Below are positions 24,882-34,327 of a stretch of DNA of 64,000 nucleotides, piece by piece. The notes beneath the pieces were generated by a model, which was not told the DNA's origin, ran no database searches, and worked only from the letters and a program-made list of their open reading frames with translations. The stretch is taken from the NCBI GenBank assembly GCA_034433515.1, contig DAOUAL010000020.1, positions 1-64,000 of the forward strand. The letters run 5' to 3'. The number at the start of each line of letters is the position of its first letter. Within the stretch, counting starts at the first letter, position 1. The position numbers and the translations under genes were made by a program. The stretch comes from DAOTXS01 sp034433515 (GTDB lineage: Bacteria > Chloroflexota > Anaerolineae > UBA4142).

Positions 24882-27800
24882 TGCCCTGATTATTCTCAGT
24901 TTCTTCGCGCTCAGCGCGATTTTTTTTGCGCCAGTGGTTTTCGGCGGCGCCTCCCTCGTCCCCTTTGATAACCTCTATCGCTTTCCGCCGTGGAGCACGT
25001 TTGCGTCGCAATTTAGTATCACCACCCCACACAACGAACTGGTCAGCGATTTGGTGTTGGAAAATTTCCAATGGAAAAATTTCATCGTCGAATCGCTCAA
25101 GCAAAAAGAGATTCCCCTTTGGAATCCGTACCTCTTTGGCGGTGTTCCTTTTCTTGCCGCCGGACAAAGTTCCGCCCTCTATCCGTTCAGCATTTTGTTT
25201 TACATTCTGCCGCTTGAGCGCGCGTTTGGGTATTTTGTTGCGCTTCAACTCGCCATCGCCGCCACCATGATGTATGCCTTGATGCGCGTGCTCGGTGTTC
25301 AACGCTTTGGCGCCAGCATCAGCGCGATCACGTATGCCTTTAGCGCATTCTTTGTCGTCAGCACCACCTTTCCGATGATCATTAGCGCAGCCGCGTGGCT
25401 CCCCGCGATTCTTGCTTGCGCCGAAATCGTCATTACCGCGCCCAAAATGGCGCGACAGATTTTGTTCGCGCTCATCGGCGCGATTTTGCTGGGCATTCAA
25501 TTCCTGGCGGGCCACATCGAAATCTCAATCTATATTCTAATCATCACAGCATTTTATTCGGCGTGGCGATTACTTGCTCGCTCATCTTGGCGCGAGCGGA
25601 TTCGGTCAAGTCTCTTCATCGCCGCCCTCACCCTCCTCGGTATCGCGCTCGGCGCGGTGCAACTAGTACCCTTGTACGAACTGGTGCAAAATAATTTTCG
25701 CAGTGGCTCGGTTACGTATCACGATGTTGTGGGTTGGGCATATCCTCTTCGCCAAATTATCACATTCTTCATTCCCGATTTCTTTGGTAATCCAACGCAT
25801 CACACTTATTTCGATGTGTTTGATTTCGCCACGCGTGCCGCGCCCAACAGCACGATTTTCTGGGGCATCAAAAACTACGTCGAAGCCGGGGCGTACGTTG
25901 GAATTTTGCCGCTCCTCCTTGCGCTGGTTGCCATTTTACGTTTTGCATTTTACAAGTTCAGCCAAACGAAAAACGTAGAACCGAACCCGTATCCCGTTGG
26001 ATTATTTGCAACTGTAGCCGTTCTCTCGCTCCTCTTCATCTTCGGCACGCCATTGTACGCCATTCTCTTTTTCGGTGTTCCCGGCTTTAACCAACTGCAC
26101 ACGCCATTCCGCTGGGTCTTTCCGTACACACTGAGTCTAGCGGTGCTTGCCGGCATCGGCGCACAAAGTTTGATCCAACGGTTACCCGCCCAGAGTCGCT
26201 CATTGCCTTCTACGCTTGGCGCGCTATCCCTCATCGGCGGCATCGGGGTTCTGGTCGCGCTTGCTGTTTCCTGGCTCTGGCGCGATCAAACACTTGCGCT
26301 GGCGGATCGAGTGGTTCGCGCATCGAACCTTGCGCAACTCGCGTTTGACAGCGGGCGCATGTTTTATTCGTACGAGTTCCGCAACGTGGCGTTGTTTGGC
26401 TTGTTCTTGCTTGGTGCGGGGATCACGCTTTACGCATCACGCACCACACATTACGTTTTACGCTTTACATTTTTTGCAAGACCTATCGAACTTGGGCTTT
26501 GGCAACTCATTGCCCTTAGCGTTCTTGTCGCCGATCTCTTTATCATCGGCTTTGATTTCTATCCGCGCGCCGATCCTAAGTTGATCGAGTTCACCCCACC
26601 CGCCGTTCAATTTCTTCAACAAGATCGTTCCCTCTATCGCATCACCAGTTACGATGCACGCGGCGACGCCAGCGAAAAAGTGTTCAATCCAAATGTCGGC
26701 ATGTTTTATCACATCGCCGACATTCGCGGCTACGATTCCATCATCCCTAAACAGTACGCCGATTTGATGGGCATCCTTGCCCCTCAAGACGAACTACTCC
26801 ACAATCGCATCGCGCCATTCTATTCACCTGATCCGCTCGCTTCGCCGATCCTCAACCTGCTCAACGTCAAGTATGTCTTGACCAAGCGATCACTCCCCAA
26901 CGCTGGCTATACGCTTGTGTACGATGGCGAAATCAAAATCTATCGCAACGAAAATGTGTTGCCGCGCGCGTTTATGGTACCGCAAGCGCGCGTGATGGCT
27001 GACCGCACCGCCTTGCTCAACGCGATGAGGGATTTCGATCCAACCCGCGAGGTGTTACTGGAACAACCACTGGTGGATCGCATTCCATCCGCGTGTGGTT
27101 ATCAACCAGTAACCATTGAAAACTACACCGGCAATGAGGTTATCCTCAAAAGCAAGCAAGATTGTGCCGGCTGGCTTGTCCTTGCCGATTCGTACTTTCC
27201 CGGTTGGCTCGCGTTTATTGATGAGCAAGAGACAACGCTCTATCGCGCCAATTATAATTTCCGCGCGGTGTTCGTCCCGGCGGGCGCCCACACCATTCGA
27301 TTCAAGTACAGTCCCGTGTCATTTCGCGTTGGCGCCATCGGTTCATTCCTTGGCGCGATGGTATTGCTCCTGGGATTTGCATACCTTGCGTGGCGACGCT
27401 TTTATCGCCCCGAACGCGAATCGGCAGTGATGGTTGTCGCCAAGAATTCGCTCTTGCCAATGATCACGTCGCTGTTGATGAAACTGATTGACCTCGCGTT
27501 CGCGTTGCTCTCGTTGCGCGTGCTGGGTCCCACCGGCACCGGGCAGTATGGGTGGGCAATCACCGTTTGGTTACTCGCCAACACCGTAACCGATTTTGGT
27601 TTGGGCATCCTTGTTACCCGCGAGGTCTCGCGCGATCGCACGCAAGCCAATCGTTACCTCACCAACACCGTCATTCTGCGTTTTTGGTTATGGGCAGCAT
27701 CGTTGTTACCGGTGGCAGGCATCGCCGCACTCTATTTTGTGTTCTTTGATCTTACCGTGAACACCGCCATCGCCCTCGGTTTATTGATGATCGGTATGTT

Positions 27801-28887
27801 GCCCAGTTCGCTTGCTGCGTCGCTGGCGTTTCTTTTCAATGCGTACGAAAAATTCGAGTACCGCATCGCGGTTGATTTTACCACGCGCTTGCTCTCGGTT
27901 GCCCTGGGAGTGGTTGCGCTCATCGCGGGCTATGGCTTTATCGGCTTGGCAACCGTCTCGATTGTAACAAACCTCTTTACGCTCGTTGCCTTTGGGTCTC
28001 TCGTTCGTGCTACTCTCTTTGTGCCACGTTGGGAACCTGACCGCGCGTTGATCCGCTGGATGTTTTTTGAATCGTTTCCCCTGATGCTGAATAATTTGCT
28101 CTCGTCGCTCTTTTTCCGCATTGATATTTTGATTCTGAAGCCGTTCAAGGGGGATACCGTCGTGGGGTATTATCAGACCGCCTACAAATTCATTGACGCG
28201 CTCAATTTCATCCCCTCGAATTTTACGCTGGCGATTTTTCCAATGCTTTCGCGGATGGCGGCGAACGCCAAAGATGCTATGTTGCGCGCGTACATCTTGT
28301 CGTTAAAAATATTATTATGGATCGCCATGCCCATCACGGTGGGTACCCTATTTATCTCCCGGGAGTTGATCCTGTTCTTCGGCGGTGAGGCATACTTGCC
28401 GGATTCGCAGATCGCGTTGCAAGTGTTGATTTGGTTCCTGCCATTTAGTTTCGTCAACAGCGTAACGCATTACGTTTTGATTGCGCTTGGTCAACAACGT
28501 TTTCTGACGCGCGCGTTTATCATTGGGGTGACGTTCAACATCATCGCCAACTTGATTGCAATTCCGCCGCTGTCGTACGTCGGCGCAGCGCTTGTAACGA
28601 TCTTTTCCGAAATGGTGTTGCTGATTCCGTTCTATTATAGTGTTCGCAAAAATCTTGCTTCTGTCCCGTTCTTTGAGATTGCGTGGCGTCCAGGCGTGGC
28701 CTCCGGCGTGATGGGGATGGCATTGTGGTGGATGGTATCCCATGGAGGATTGTTCATCGCGGTGCCAGTAGCAGGGGTGTTGTATGGCATCGTCCTGATC
28801 GGACTGGGCGCGCTGGGTGAAGACGAACGCGCCTTACTCCAACGAATCGTACCCCAACGCTTGTATCGTGTGATGCGCCTTGGGTAA
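24811..28887 (+). CDS. YfhO-like membrane protein fused to a Wzx-type polysaccharide flippase
   Basis: The single open frame encodes up to 1358 residues. Residues 1 to about 860 resemble YfhO-family polytopic proteins: many hydrophobic helices, the early FDNLYRFPPW and IPLWNPYLFGG, and a soluble C-terminal domain with DSYFPGWLAFIDEQ. From about 870 (KNSLLPMITSLLMKLIDLAF) to the end it is a complete oligosaccharide flippase with about 12-14 helices (LSLRVLGPTGTGQYGWA, FFRIDILILKPFKGDTVVGYY). The start is uncertain: ATGs at 24811 and 24829 and a GTG at 24871 are possible. The fusion joins glycosyl addition or modification with lipid-linked sugar export, in line with the upstream GT2 gene. Confidence 0.88.
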   Translation: MKFAGAMADSIIRLGLNINVSKRDALIILSFFALSAIFFAPVVFGGASLVPFDNLYRFPPWSTFASQFSITTPHNELVSDLVLENFQWKNFIVESLKQKEIPLWNPYLFGGVPFLAAGQSSALYPFSILFYILPLERAFGYFVALQLAIAATMMYALMRVLGVQRFGASISAITYAFSAFFVVSTTFPMIISAAAWLPAILACAEIVITAPKMARQILFALIGAILLGIQFLAGHIEISIYILIITAFYSAWRLLARSSWRERIRSSLFIAALTLLGIALGAVQLVPLYELVQNNFRSGSVTYHDVVGWAYPLRQIITFFIPDFFGNPTHHTYFDVFDFATRAAPNSTIFWGIKNYVEAGAYVGILPLLLALVAILRFAFYKFSQTKNVEPNPYPVGLFATVAVLSLLFIFGTPLYAILFFGVPGFNQLHTPFRWVFPYTLSLAVLAGIGAQSLIQRLPAQSRSLPSTLGALSLIGGIGVLVALAVSWLWRDQTLALADRVVRASNLAQLAFDSGRMFYSYEFRNVALFGLFLLGAGITLYASRTTHYVLRFTFFARPIELGLWQLIALSVLVADLFIIGFDFYPRADPKLIEFTPPAVQFLQQDRSLYRITSYDARGDASEKVFNPNVGMFYHIADIRGYDSIIPKQYADLMGILAPQDELLHNRIAPFYSPDPLASPILNLLNVKYVLTKRSLPNAGYTLVYDGEIKIYRNENVLPRAFMVPQARVMADRTALLNAMRDFDPTREVLLEQPLVDRIPSACGYQPVTIENYTGNEVILKSKQDCAGWLVLADSYFPGWLAFIDEQETTLYRANYNFRAVFVPAGAHTIRFKYSPVSFRVGAIGSFLGAMVLLLGFAYLAWRRFYRPERESAVMVVAKNSLLPMITSLLMKLIDLAFALLSLRVLGPTGTGQYGWAITVWLLANTVTDFGLGILVTREVSRDRTQANRYLTNTVILRFWLWAASLLPVAGIAALYFVFFDLTVNTAIALGLLMIGMLPSSLAASLAFLFNAYEKFEYRIAVDFTTRLLSVALGVVALIAGYGFIGLATVSIVTNLFTLVAFGSLVRATLFVPRWEPDRALIRWMFFESFPLMLNNLLSSLFFRIDILILKPFKGDTVVGYYQTAYKFIDALNFIPSNFTLAIFPMLSRMAANAKDAMLRAYILSLKILLWIAMPITVGTLFISRELILFFGGEAYLPDSQIALQVLIWFLPFSFVNSVTHYVLIALGQQRFLTRAFIIGVTFNIIANLIAIPPLSYVGAALVTIFSEMVLLIPFYYSVRKNLASVPFFEIAWRPGVASGVMGMALWWMVSHGGLFIAVPVAGVLYGIVLIGLGALGEDERALLQRIVPQRLYRVMRLG

Positions 28888-28895
28888 CAACACCA

Positions 28896-28927
28896 AGCCC
28901 CGTTTTCGTTGCAAGGAAAACGGGGCT
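28896..28927. terminator. strong bidirectional terminator
   Basis: AGCCCCGTTTTC (28896-28907) pairs with GGAAAACGGGGCT (28915-28927). It lies between the convergent fusion gene and DUF1992 gene and contains T and A tracts within the stem on both strands. Confidence 0.85.
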
Positions 28928-28928
28928 G

Positions 28929-29438
28929 TTACTGGCACGCCTCAATAAATTTCTGCACTTGTTCTTCGATGCGAACGCGGGGAACCTGCAATTGCACATC
29001 GGGCACTTGAAGATTGTATGTGTCAATCATTTTGTTCAATGCTTGCGCGCGTCGCCGAAACGTTGCGCATGTTTTTTCGCGCGCCTCGGCAAGATGTTGG
29101 CGTTCCGCAATCATCTGGTCGGGAGACAGCAACCGGGCTTGGGTCAGCCGCTCACGTTGCCAACGCGCCTGCTGTTCCAGCAGGGTTGCCAACGCGGCTA
29201 ACTCGTGCCGAATTGCCTTGCCTCGTTCAATCCATTCCGGGGCAATGTTGTGATCTTTGAGTAGTTTGAATGCCAACCGCCACTCGGCTGGCGTAAACGG
29301 ATTTTCTTCCCAATCGAGCGGCTTACCCGCGCCGGGTAGATGATCAAACTCGCCGCGCTCCATTGCCTCACGGATTTGTTTCTCAACGGCACTTTCCCAC
29401 GCAGCAAGCGAGCGTTTTACCGGTTCGTCGGTGTTCAT
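28929..29438 (-). CDS. DUF1992 (DNAJC28-homologue) domain protein
   Basis: The 169-residue protein has the DUF1992 signature near its N-terminus, AVEKQIREAMERGEFDHLPG followed by AGKPLDWEENPFTPAEW. The C-terminal half is a basic, probably helical segment (EQQARWQRERLTQARLL). Eukaryotic homologues carry this domain with DnaJ; bacterial members are of unknown function. It has no signal peptide or membrane segment. It follows rpsU on the same strand but is separated from it by a terminator hairpin. Confidence 0.88.
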   Translation of the reverse strand: MNTDEPVKRSLAAWESAVEKQIREAMERGEFDHLPGAGKPLDWEENPFTPAEWRLAFKLLKDHNIAPEWIERGKAIRHELAALATLLEQQARWQRERLTQARLLSPDQMIAERQHLAEAREKTCATFRRRAQALNKMIDTYNLQVPDVQLQVPRVRIEEQVQKFIEACQ

Positions 29439-29451
29439 ATGCCCCTGAATG

Positions 29452-29480
29452 AAAAACCGGGTTGAAAAAACCCGGCTTTT
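29452..29480. terminator. terminator downstream of rpsU
   Basis: CCGGGTT (29457-29463) pairs with AACCCGG (29469-29475). On the minus strand the hairpin is followed by TTTTTC, a proper rho-independent signal for rpsU. The other side also has a TTTTC run. Confidence 0.85.
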
Positions 29481-29485
29481 CGAGA

Positions 29486-29695
29486 CTAACCTTCTTCTTG
29501 TTCATAGCGCAACCGTTGCAAGCGTGCCCGGCGGCGTCCTTTGCGCTCTTCCATTCGACGTTGCTCGCCTTTGGGAATAAACCAGCGGCGGCGGCGCAAG
29601 TCCTTCATGATGCCGCCTTCCATAACTTCTTTGTTGAACCGGCGTAGCAGACTATCGAAGGATTCATTATCGCGCAACTTGACCGTCACAGCCAA
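29486..29695 (-). CDS. rpsU: 30S ribosomal protein S21
   Basis: The 69-residue basic protein MAVTVKLRDNESFDSLLRRF is a clear S21, a late-binding 30S protein near the anti-Shine-Dalgarno end of 16S rRNA. The C-terminal helix is very basic (RRRRWFIPKGEQRRMEERKG). The length is normal. It has its own terminator. The presence of S21 fits the many strong Shine-Dalgarno sequences in the window. Confidence 0.96.
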   Translation of the reverse strand: MAVTVKLRDNESFDSLLRRFNKEVMEGGIMKDLRRRRWFIPKGEQRRMEERKGRRRARLQRLRYEQEEG

Positions 29696-29742
29696 TCACC
29701 CCTTCTATGTATGAATCATTAAGCCCACTGGACAAGAGAAAC

Positions 29743-29763
29743 GCCAAGCCGATGCCGCTTGGC
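29743..29763 (-). terminator. hairpin downstream of the beta-helix protein gene
   Basis: GCCAAGC (29743-29749) pairs with GCTTGGC (29757-29763), about 20 bases after the stop of the minus-strand beta-helix gene. On the minus strand it is followed by GTTTCTCTTGTCC, moderately T-rich. Confidence 0.65.
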
Positions 29764-29784
29764 ATTCCTATCACAGTCCCTATA

Positions 29785-31446
29785 TTACCATTGCCCGCGT
29801 GAATTGTCAAACGCCATCACCGGCAAACGCAAGAGGGATACCCAGCCCAGCCCCAGTGATTCTCTAGGCAAACGCCCTTGCAAATTATTGCCCTCCCCAT
29901 TGCCTTGCACAAGGAAGGTGCGCCCATTATTGATGAACGTGTTGCCGGTCACTTGATTAAACGTCGAATCTTGTAAATGCACCGCAATCACATTCGATTG
30001 CAGAGTGTTGCCACACAAACAGTTGCTGTGTGACCGATAATCGCCGGGCGGCAACCACGCATATTGGCTACGATCGTACGGTTCGGTGAAAAAGTAGATG
30101 CCTTCGTTGCTATTGATGATTTGATTCCCAGACACGGTATTGCCACGACTGTTGCCAGAAATGATGCCGTGATTACGCATGTTCACAATCGTATTGTTGC
30201 GAATCTCGGTATCGTGGGCAAAGCCCAGCCAAATGCCATCCAACCCATCGCGCATATTGTTGTTATTGATACGATTCCCGGCACAAAAACCCAGTTCGAC
30301 GGCATTGTAATACACGCCAATAATCGTATTGCCGATGATCGCATTGTTGCTCCCGCACGGCATCGCATGCGCTTTGATAAAGATACCATTGCCATTGCGA
30401 CCGGTAACTTGATTGTTCGAGATCGTGTTACCGTTGGATCCATCTTGCACCACAATGCCCCCGGCATCGCAGCCCCACCCAACCGTCCCGGCGCCCCAGG
30501 TGCATTTACGCACGTTATCCGTTGTGGTATTTCCAACCGCTTCGCTATTTTGCGTCCGCTGAAAGTTAATGCCCCACGCCGAATTATCGGACGCCGTATT
30601 GCCCCGCACCGATACCCCATTCGAGTTGCGAACATCAATGCCAATCGCTTGATGGAGCGTCGTATTATTCAGAATTTGCGAATTGGTGGTGTTGTTCACA
30701 CGAATGCCGGCACCCTCCGCCATTCCCAGAAACTTGCCGAACCGCGTGATCGGATCCGTGTCGTCATAGTTGTTTGAACTCTCATTGTCGCGGATCACTA
30801 ACTTGTCGCCGGCTTCAACGTAAATCCCATCGCGAAAATTGGAAATGCGACAATTGCGGATTTCCACATAGGCTGGCGTTTGTGTATTCAAGAGACCGTA
30901 CTTGCGAATCGAAATACCGGTGCCGGTAAAATGGGTTCCACGGATCGAATGCTTGGCGCAATCGAACACGAGGTTGCTCGTTTTGATGCGAATACAATCT
31001 CCGTTTGCCGTGAGATCGGTGCTCAAGCGATAAAAGCCCGGGGCGTCAATCTCATCGCACCGATTGACCGTTGGCCATGGAATCGGCGTGGGACCATCGG
31101 TGGGACGCGGCGTTGCAGTCCGCGTCGGTGGCGGTGGCACACTCGGCGTCGGCGAAAGGGTGGGCGTGGGAGAAAGCGTCGGCGTGGGCGTGAACGTGGG
31201 AAGTGGCGTGTTGGTGGGTGTGGGCGTCGAGGTAGGTGTAAAAGTATTGGTCGGCGTTGCCGTAGGCGGCGTAGAAGACAACAACGCGATGAATACCTCC
31301 GTGGCTTCTGCCACCGCTGTTTGGTATGCGAGGGCTTCTTGTGCACGCTCATAGCGATCCACCAAGATACCCATTGCCCCCATCGCTGCAAAGCCAACGA
31401 TTGCCGTTTCAACCACTACAAGGACTTTGAACTCGGTACTTCGCAT
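29785..31446 (-). CDS. membrane-anchored right-handed parallel beta-helix (NosD-like) protein
   Basis: The 553-residue protein has an N-terminal membrane segment (VLVVVETAIVGFAAMGAMGIL, residues about 8-28; signal anchor) and a short helical region. A linker of about 70 residues follows (58-125) made of Pro and Thr repeats such as TPTSTPTPTNTPLPTFTP. From about residue 135 it is a parallel beta-helix with repeated GNTI, NNTI and GIxV turns (for example NSQILNNTTLHQAIGIDV). Such folds bind or cleave polysaccharides at the cell surface. No catalytic residues can be assigned. Pro/Thr linkers of this kind are common in Chloroflexota exported proteins. Confidence 0.85.
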   Translation of the reverse strand: MRSTEFKVLVVVETAIVGFAAMGAMGILVDRYERAQEALAYQTAVAEATEVFIALLSSTPPTATPTNTFTPTSTPTPTNTPLPTFTPTPTLSPTPTLSPTPSVPPPPTRTATPRPTDGPTPIPWPTVNRCDEIDAPGFYRLSTDLTANGDCIRIKTSNLVFDCAKHSIRGTHFTGTGISIRKYGLLNTQTPAYVEIRNCRISNFRDGIYVEAGDKLVIRDNESSNNYDDTDPITRFGKFLGMAEGAGIRVNNTTNSQILNNTTLHQAIGIDVRNSNGVSVRGNTASDNSAWGINFQRTQNSEAVGNTTTDNVRKCTWGAGTVGWGCDAGGIVVQDGSNGNTISNNQVTGRNGNGIFIKAHAMPCGSNNAIIGNTIIGVYYNAVELGFCAGNRINNNNMRDGLDGIWLGFAHDTEIRNNTIVNMRNHGIISGNSRGNTVSGNQIINSNEGIYFFTEPYDRSQYAWLPPGDYRSHSNCLCGNTLQSNVIAVHLQDSTFNQVTGNTFINNGRTFLVQGNGEGNNLQGRLPRESLGLGWVSLLRLPVMAFDNSRGQW

Positions 31447-31463
31447 CGTTTCCTTTCACGCTA

Positions 31464-31868
31464 GATTTTAACATACCCCTTGGCGAGTGTCAACAATCTT
31501 ATGCAACCGCCTATGGCTTTGTCATACTGACGGGCAGTTAAAACCGCTGCAATCGCAAGCGTTCACGCTCTTTCGATTTCGATGATAGAGACGAGTCGGC
31601 GACTCGTCTGTACACTCTTCAGCCGACTGCGTCGGCTCGGTGAGCCCGCGCAGGCGGGCTTGGGGTTCTGGTTGCCGCGAATTGATTCGCCCGACGCGAC
31701 TTTGATAAAACCCTAGCAACCACCTATGGCTGACACCCAGTCGCACTAGATCGGTTGAGCAAGTTACCCCTCGCCTCTCATCGAATTTTTCCACCATTTT
31801 GAATACGCGGCTTTGACCAGATTTAGACTCGAAGGATTTATGTTTGTGTGCAAAATCACATATTCGTA
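31464..31868. other. repeat-filled intergenic stretch before the sulfur module
   Basis: No gene is supported here. It holds repeat family B copy 2 (31527-31702) and, further right, a possible promoter TTGACC (31813-31818) with ATTTAT 17 bases on. Confidence 0.6.
31527..31702 (-). repeat. mosaic palindromic repeat, family B, copy 2 (inverted)
   Basis: Read on the minus strand it shares with copy 1 the stretches GAAGAGTGTACAGACGAGTC, GCCGACTCGTCTCTATCATC and GAACGCTTGCGATTGCAGCG, ending TTTTAACTGCCCGTCAG. The intervening palindromes differ (for example, CCCGCCTGCGCGGG), as expected of a mosaic. Confidence 0.8.
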
Positions 31869-31886
31869 AATGCAAATATATGCATT
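31869..31886 (+). promoter_or_regulatory. palindromic operator candidate for the ArsR regulator
   Basis: AATGCA-6-TGCATT inverted repeat (AATGCAAATATATGCATT) ends ten bases before the arsR-type ATG. Its position downstream of a TTGACC/ATTTAT promoter-like pair fits autorepression. ArsR-family operators are typically such A/T-rich imperfect palindromes. Confidence 0.6.
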
Positions 31887-31896
31887 AAGGGAAACG

Positions 31897-32229
31897 ATGG
31901 ATAAGAAACTGCTCCGGGAAATCAACCAACTGCACGCCGAAGTATGCGGGGGCCTTTCGGACCCCAAACGCATTGCCATTTTGTATGCTTTATCCGATGG
32001 CGCCAAGAACGTGATGGAGTTGGCAGAGACCTTGGATACTCCGCAACCCACCATTTCGCGGCACTTGAAAATCTTGCGTGAACGCGGAATGGTCGTCGCC
32101 GAACGCAAAGGCGCACACATCATCTACACCCTCGCCGACAAGCGCATCATCAAAGCGCTCGATCTCTTACGGGAGGTCTTGGGCGATCAATTATCGAAAC
32201 GCAGCGCACTCGCCGATGCGATGATCTAA
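31897..32229 (+). CDS. ArsR-family transcriptional regulator
   Basis: The 110-residue protein is a winged-helix ArsR/SmtB regulator. LSDPKRIAILYALSDG (about 20-35) is the usual helix 2/3 region, and TPQPTISRHLKILRERGMV (about 49-67) the recognition helix. Only one Cys (EVCGGLSD) is present, so the two-Cys persulfide sensing of SqrR/BigR and classical CXC metal binding are not evident. The ATG at 31897 is preferred over one nine codons upstream because AAGGG precedes it and the longer form would overlap the palindrome. It heads a sulfur-handling gene set and probably controls it. Confidence 0.9.
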   Translation: MDKKLLREINQLHAEVCGGLSDPKRIAILYALSDGAKNVMELAETLDTPQPTISRHLKILRERGMVVAERKGAHIIYTLADKRIIKALDLLREVLGDQLSKRSALADAMI

Positions 32230-32300
32230 GTTGATGAGCACCTCTTCTGCTACGGAGAGGCAATCGAACGTACCAAACCATTCATAGGGAGAGAGTTGGA

Positions 32301-33536
32301 ATGAAAAAATTGCTGGTTCTTGGGGCGGGCACCGCCGGCACGATGGTGGTCAACCGCATGCGTCGCTTGTTGGATAGTGATGAATGGCAAATCACTGTGG
32401 TGGACCAACACGAAACGCATTATTACCAACCGGGCTTTCTCTTCATCCCTTTTGGGATGTACAGCAAAAACGATGTGATCAAACCCAAGCGCGATTTCAT
32501 TCCTGCCGGGGTCGAATTCATCATGTCGCCGGTGGAAGTAATCGAACCGGAACACAATCGCGTGCGGCTGGTCAAAGATGGACGTTACCTCAACTATGAT
32601 TTTCTCGTCATCGCCACCGGCACACGGACACATCCCGAACAAACGCCGGGCTTGCACGAACACGAATGGTACAAATCCATCTTCGACTTTTACACCATCG
32701 AAGGCGCGTGTGCTTTGGCAAAACATTTGCGCTCGTGGCAAGGCGGTCGCTTGGTGCTGAACGTGGTTGAGAATCCGATCAAGTGCCCCGTCGCCCCGTT
32801 GGAATTTATCATGCTGGCGGATTGGTTCTTCCACGAGCAAGGTATTCGCAACAGAGTTGAATTGATTTATGCCACGCCCCTGCCCGGGGCGTTCACCAAA
32901 CCCATTGCCTCAAAGCATTTGGGCGACATTTTGGATCGCAAAGGCATCAAGATCGAACCGGAATTTCAAATTATGGAAGTAAACCCGGACGCCAAGAAAA
33001 TTGTTTCGTACGATGAGCGCGAGATCGAGTACGATTTGCTCGTTACGGTTCCGCTCAATATGGGCGATGAAGCAATTGCGCGTTCCGGGATGGGCAACGA
33101 ACTCAACTATGTGCCGGTGGACAAGCACACCTTCCTCTCGACCAAGTATCCCAACATCTTTGCGTTGGGCGACGCTGCCGATTTACCAACCTCCAAAGCC
33201 GGCTCGGTCGCGCACTTTGCCGTGGACTGCTTTAGCGACAACTTTTTGCGTTACGTGGATAGCTTGGAACTGTTGCCCACGTTCGATGGGCATGCCAACT
33301 GCTTTATCGAATCCGGCTTTGGCAAGGGCTTGTTGATTGATTTCAACTACGAGGTCGAGCCACTGCCCGGTTTCTATCCGTTGCCCGGGGTCGGACCCTT
33401 CTCGTTGTTGCAAGAATCGGAAGCCAATCACTGGGGCAAGTTAATGTTCCGGTGGATGTATTGGAACCTCTTGCTCAAGGGTCAAGAATTGCCTTTGCCG
33501 GCGCGCATGACGATGGCTGGCAAATGGAGCAAATAG
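32301..33536 (+). CDS. sulfide:quinone oxidoreductase-like flavoprotein
   Basis: The 411-residue protein has an N-terminal FAD-binding VLGAGTAGTMVVNRM, a second nucleotide motif near LVIATGTRTHPEQTPG and the FAD-binding NIFALGDAADLPTSKAGS (about 285-302). Cys162 (IKCPVAP) and Cys334 (HANCFIESG) lie where SQR enzymes keep the catalytic cysteine pair. It likely oxidises sulfide or persulfide and passes electrons to quinone at the membrane surface; a rubredoxin- or CoA-disulfide reductase-like role is less likely. GGGAGAGAG precedes the ATG. The next gene starts eight bases after its stop. Confidence 0.85.
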   Translation: MKKLLVLGAGTAGTMVVNRMRRLLDSDEWQITVVDQHETHYYQPGFLFIPFGMYSKNDVIKPKRDFIPAGVEFIMSPVEVIEPEHNRVRLVKDGRYLNYDFLVIATGTRTHPEQTPGLHEHEWYKSIFDFYTIEGACALAKHLRSWQGGRLVLNVVENPIKCPVAPLEFIMLADWFFHEQGIRNRVELIYATPLPGAFTKPIASKHLGDILDRKGIKIEPEFQIMEVNPDAKKIVSYDEREIEYDLLVTVPLNMGDEAIARSGMGNELNYVPVDKHTFLSTKYPNIFALGDAADLPTSKAGSVAHFAVDCFSDNFLRYVDSLELLPTFDGHANCFIESGFGKGLLIDFNYEVEPLPGFYPLPGVGPFSLLQESEANHWGKLMFRWMYWNLLLKGQELPLPARMTMAGKWSK

Positions 33537-33544
33537 GAGGTCTC

Positions 33545-34228
33545 ATGGATCAGTCCCTTGCCGACCTCACTCAAAAGATTGAAACGCTCACAGCACAGGT
33601 GCAATACCTGACCGAGCAAGCGCAAATCGCCGAACGCGAACGCCAGAGTCGCGCCGAACTGATGCGCGATCTGGTGCCGGTCGTCAACGATGCCTTTCGC
33701 CTCACCGTCGAACAGTTGGAAGAAGTGCAAGAGAATGTGAGTCTGAACGATTTGTTACGTTTGTTCAAACGCTTGTTGCGCAACGGACGCAACATCGAAA
33801 AAATGCTCGATCAATTGGAAAGCATCCTGGATTTGATCGAGACCATGGGACCGTTGAGCGATGAGGCGTTTGCCAAGATCGTGGACACGCTTGCCACGAT
33901 GGAACACAAGGGCTATTTTGCGTTTGCCCGCGGCGGTCTTCAAATCGCCGATAACATTGTCACCTCGTTCACTGAAGACGATGTGCGAAAATTGGGCGAC
34001 AATATCGTCCTGATTCTCAACGTGGTCAAGAATATGACCCAGCCGGAGATTATGACGTTTGTCAACAACACCTTGATGGTTGCTACGCGCGAAGTTGAGA
34101 AACCGGTGGATGCCTCGCTGTTGGCATTGCTCAAGCAAATGCGCGACCCGGCGGTACGGCGTGGCTTGGCATTGACCATGCGCGTATTGAGCGTCATCGG
34201 CGCGCAAGCAGAAGGAAAACCGGCGTAA
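33545..34228 (+). CDS. DUF1641 protein
   Basis: The 227-residue protein begins with a coiled-coil stretch (ADLTQKIETLTAQVQYLTEQ, residues about 5-40). It continues with helical DUF1641 features (LFKRLLRNGRNIEKMLDQLE, about 77-96; LLKQMRDPAVRRGLALTMRVL, near the end). DUF1641 proteins are often encoded beside SQR-like or formate dehydrogenase genes, and their role is unknown; an adaptor to the membrane or to a partner oxidoreductase is plausible. GGAGG precedes the ATG at 33545. It lies eight bases downstream of the SQR-like gene, so they are co-translated. Confidence 0.85.
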   Translation: MDQSLADLTQKIETLTAQVQYLTEQAQIAERERQSRAELMRDLVPVVNDAFRLTVEQLEEVQENVSLNDLLRLFKRLLRNGRNIEKMLDQLESILDLIETMGPLSDEAFAKIVDTLATMEHKGYFAFARGGLQIADNIVTSFTEDDVRKLGDNIVLILNVVKNMTQPEIMTFVNNTLMVATREVEKPVDASLLALLKQMRDPAVRRGLALTMRVLSVIGAQAEGKPA

Positions 34229-34327
34229 ACTCACACAAGAATGGAGAACGTGTACAACGCTCTGCGGTATGGACTGTCAACTGACAAGGTACTCATATTC
34301 TAAAAATTACAAATTGGAGGACAATCA

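Noticed and set aside
31064..31354. Plus-strand Gly/Val-rich open frame (VGVGESVGVGVNVG type)
   Set aside because: It is the complement of the Pro/Thr linker of the beta-helix protein; the repeated GV pattern is a by-product.
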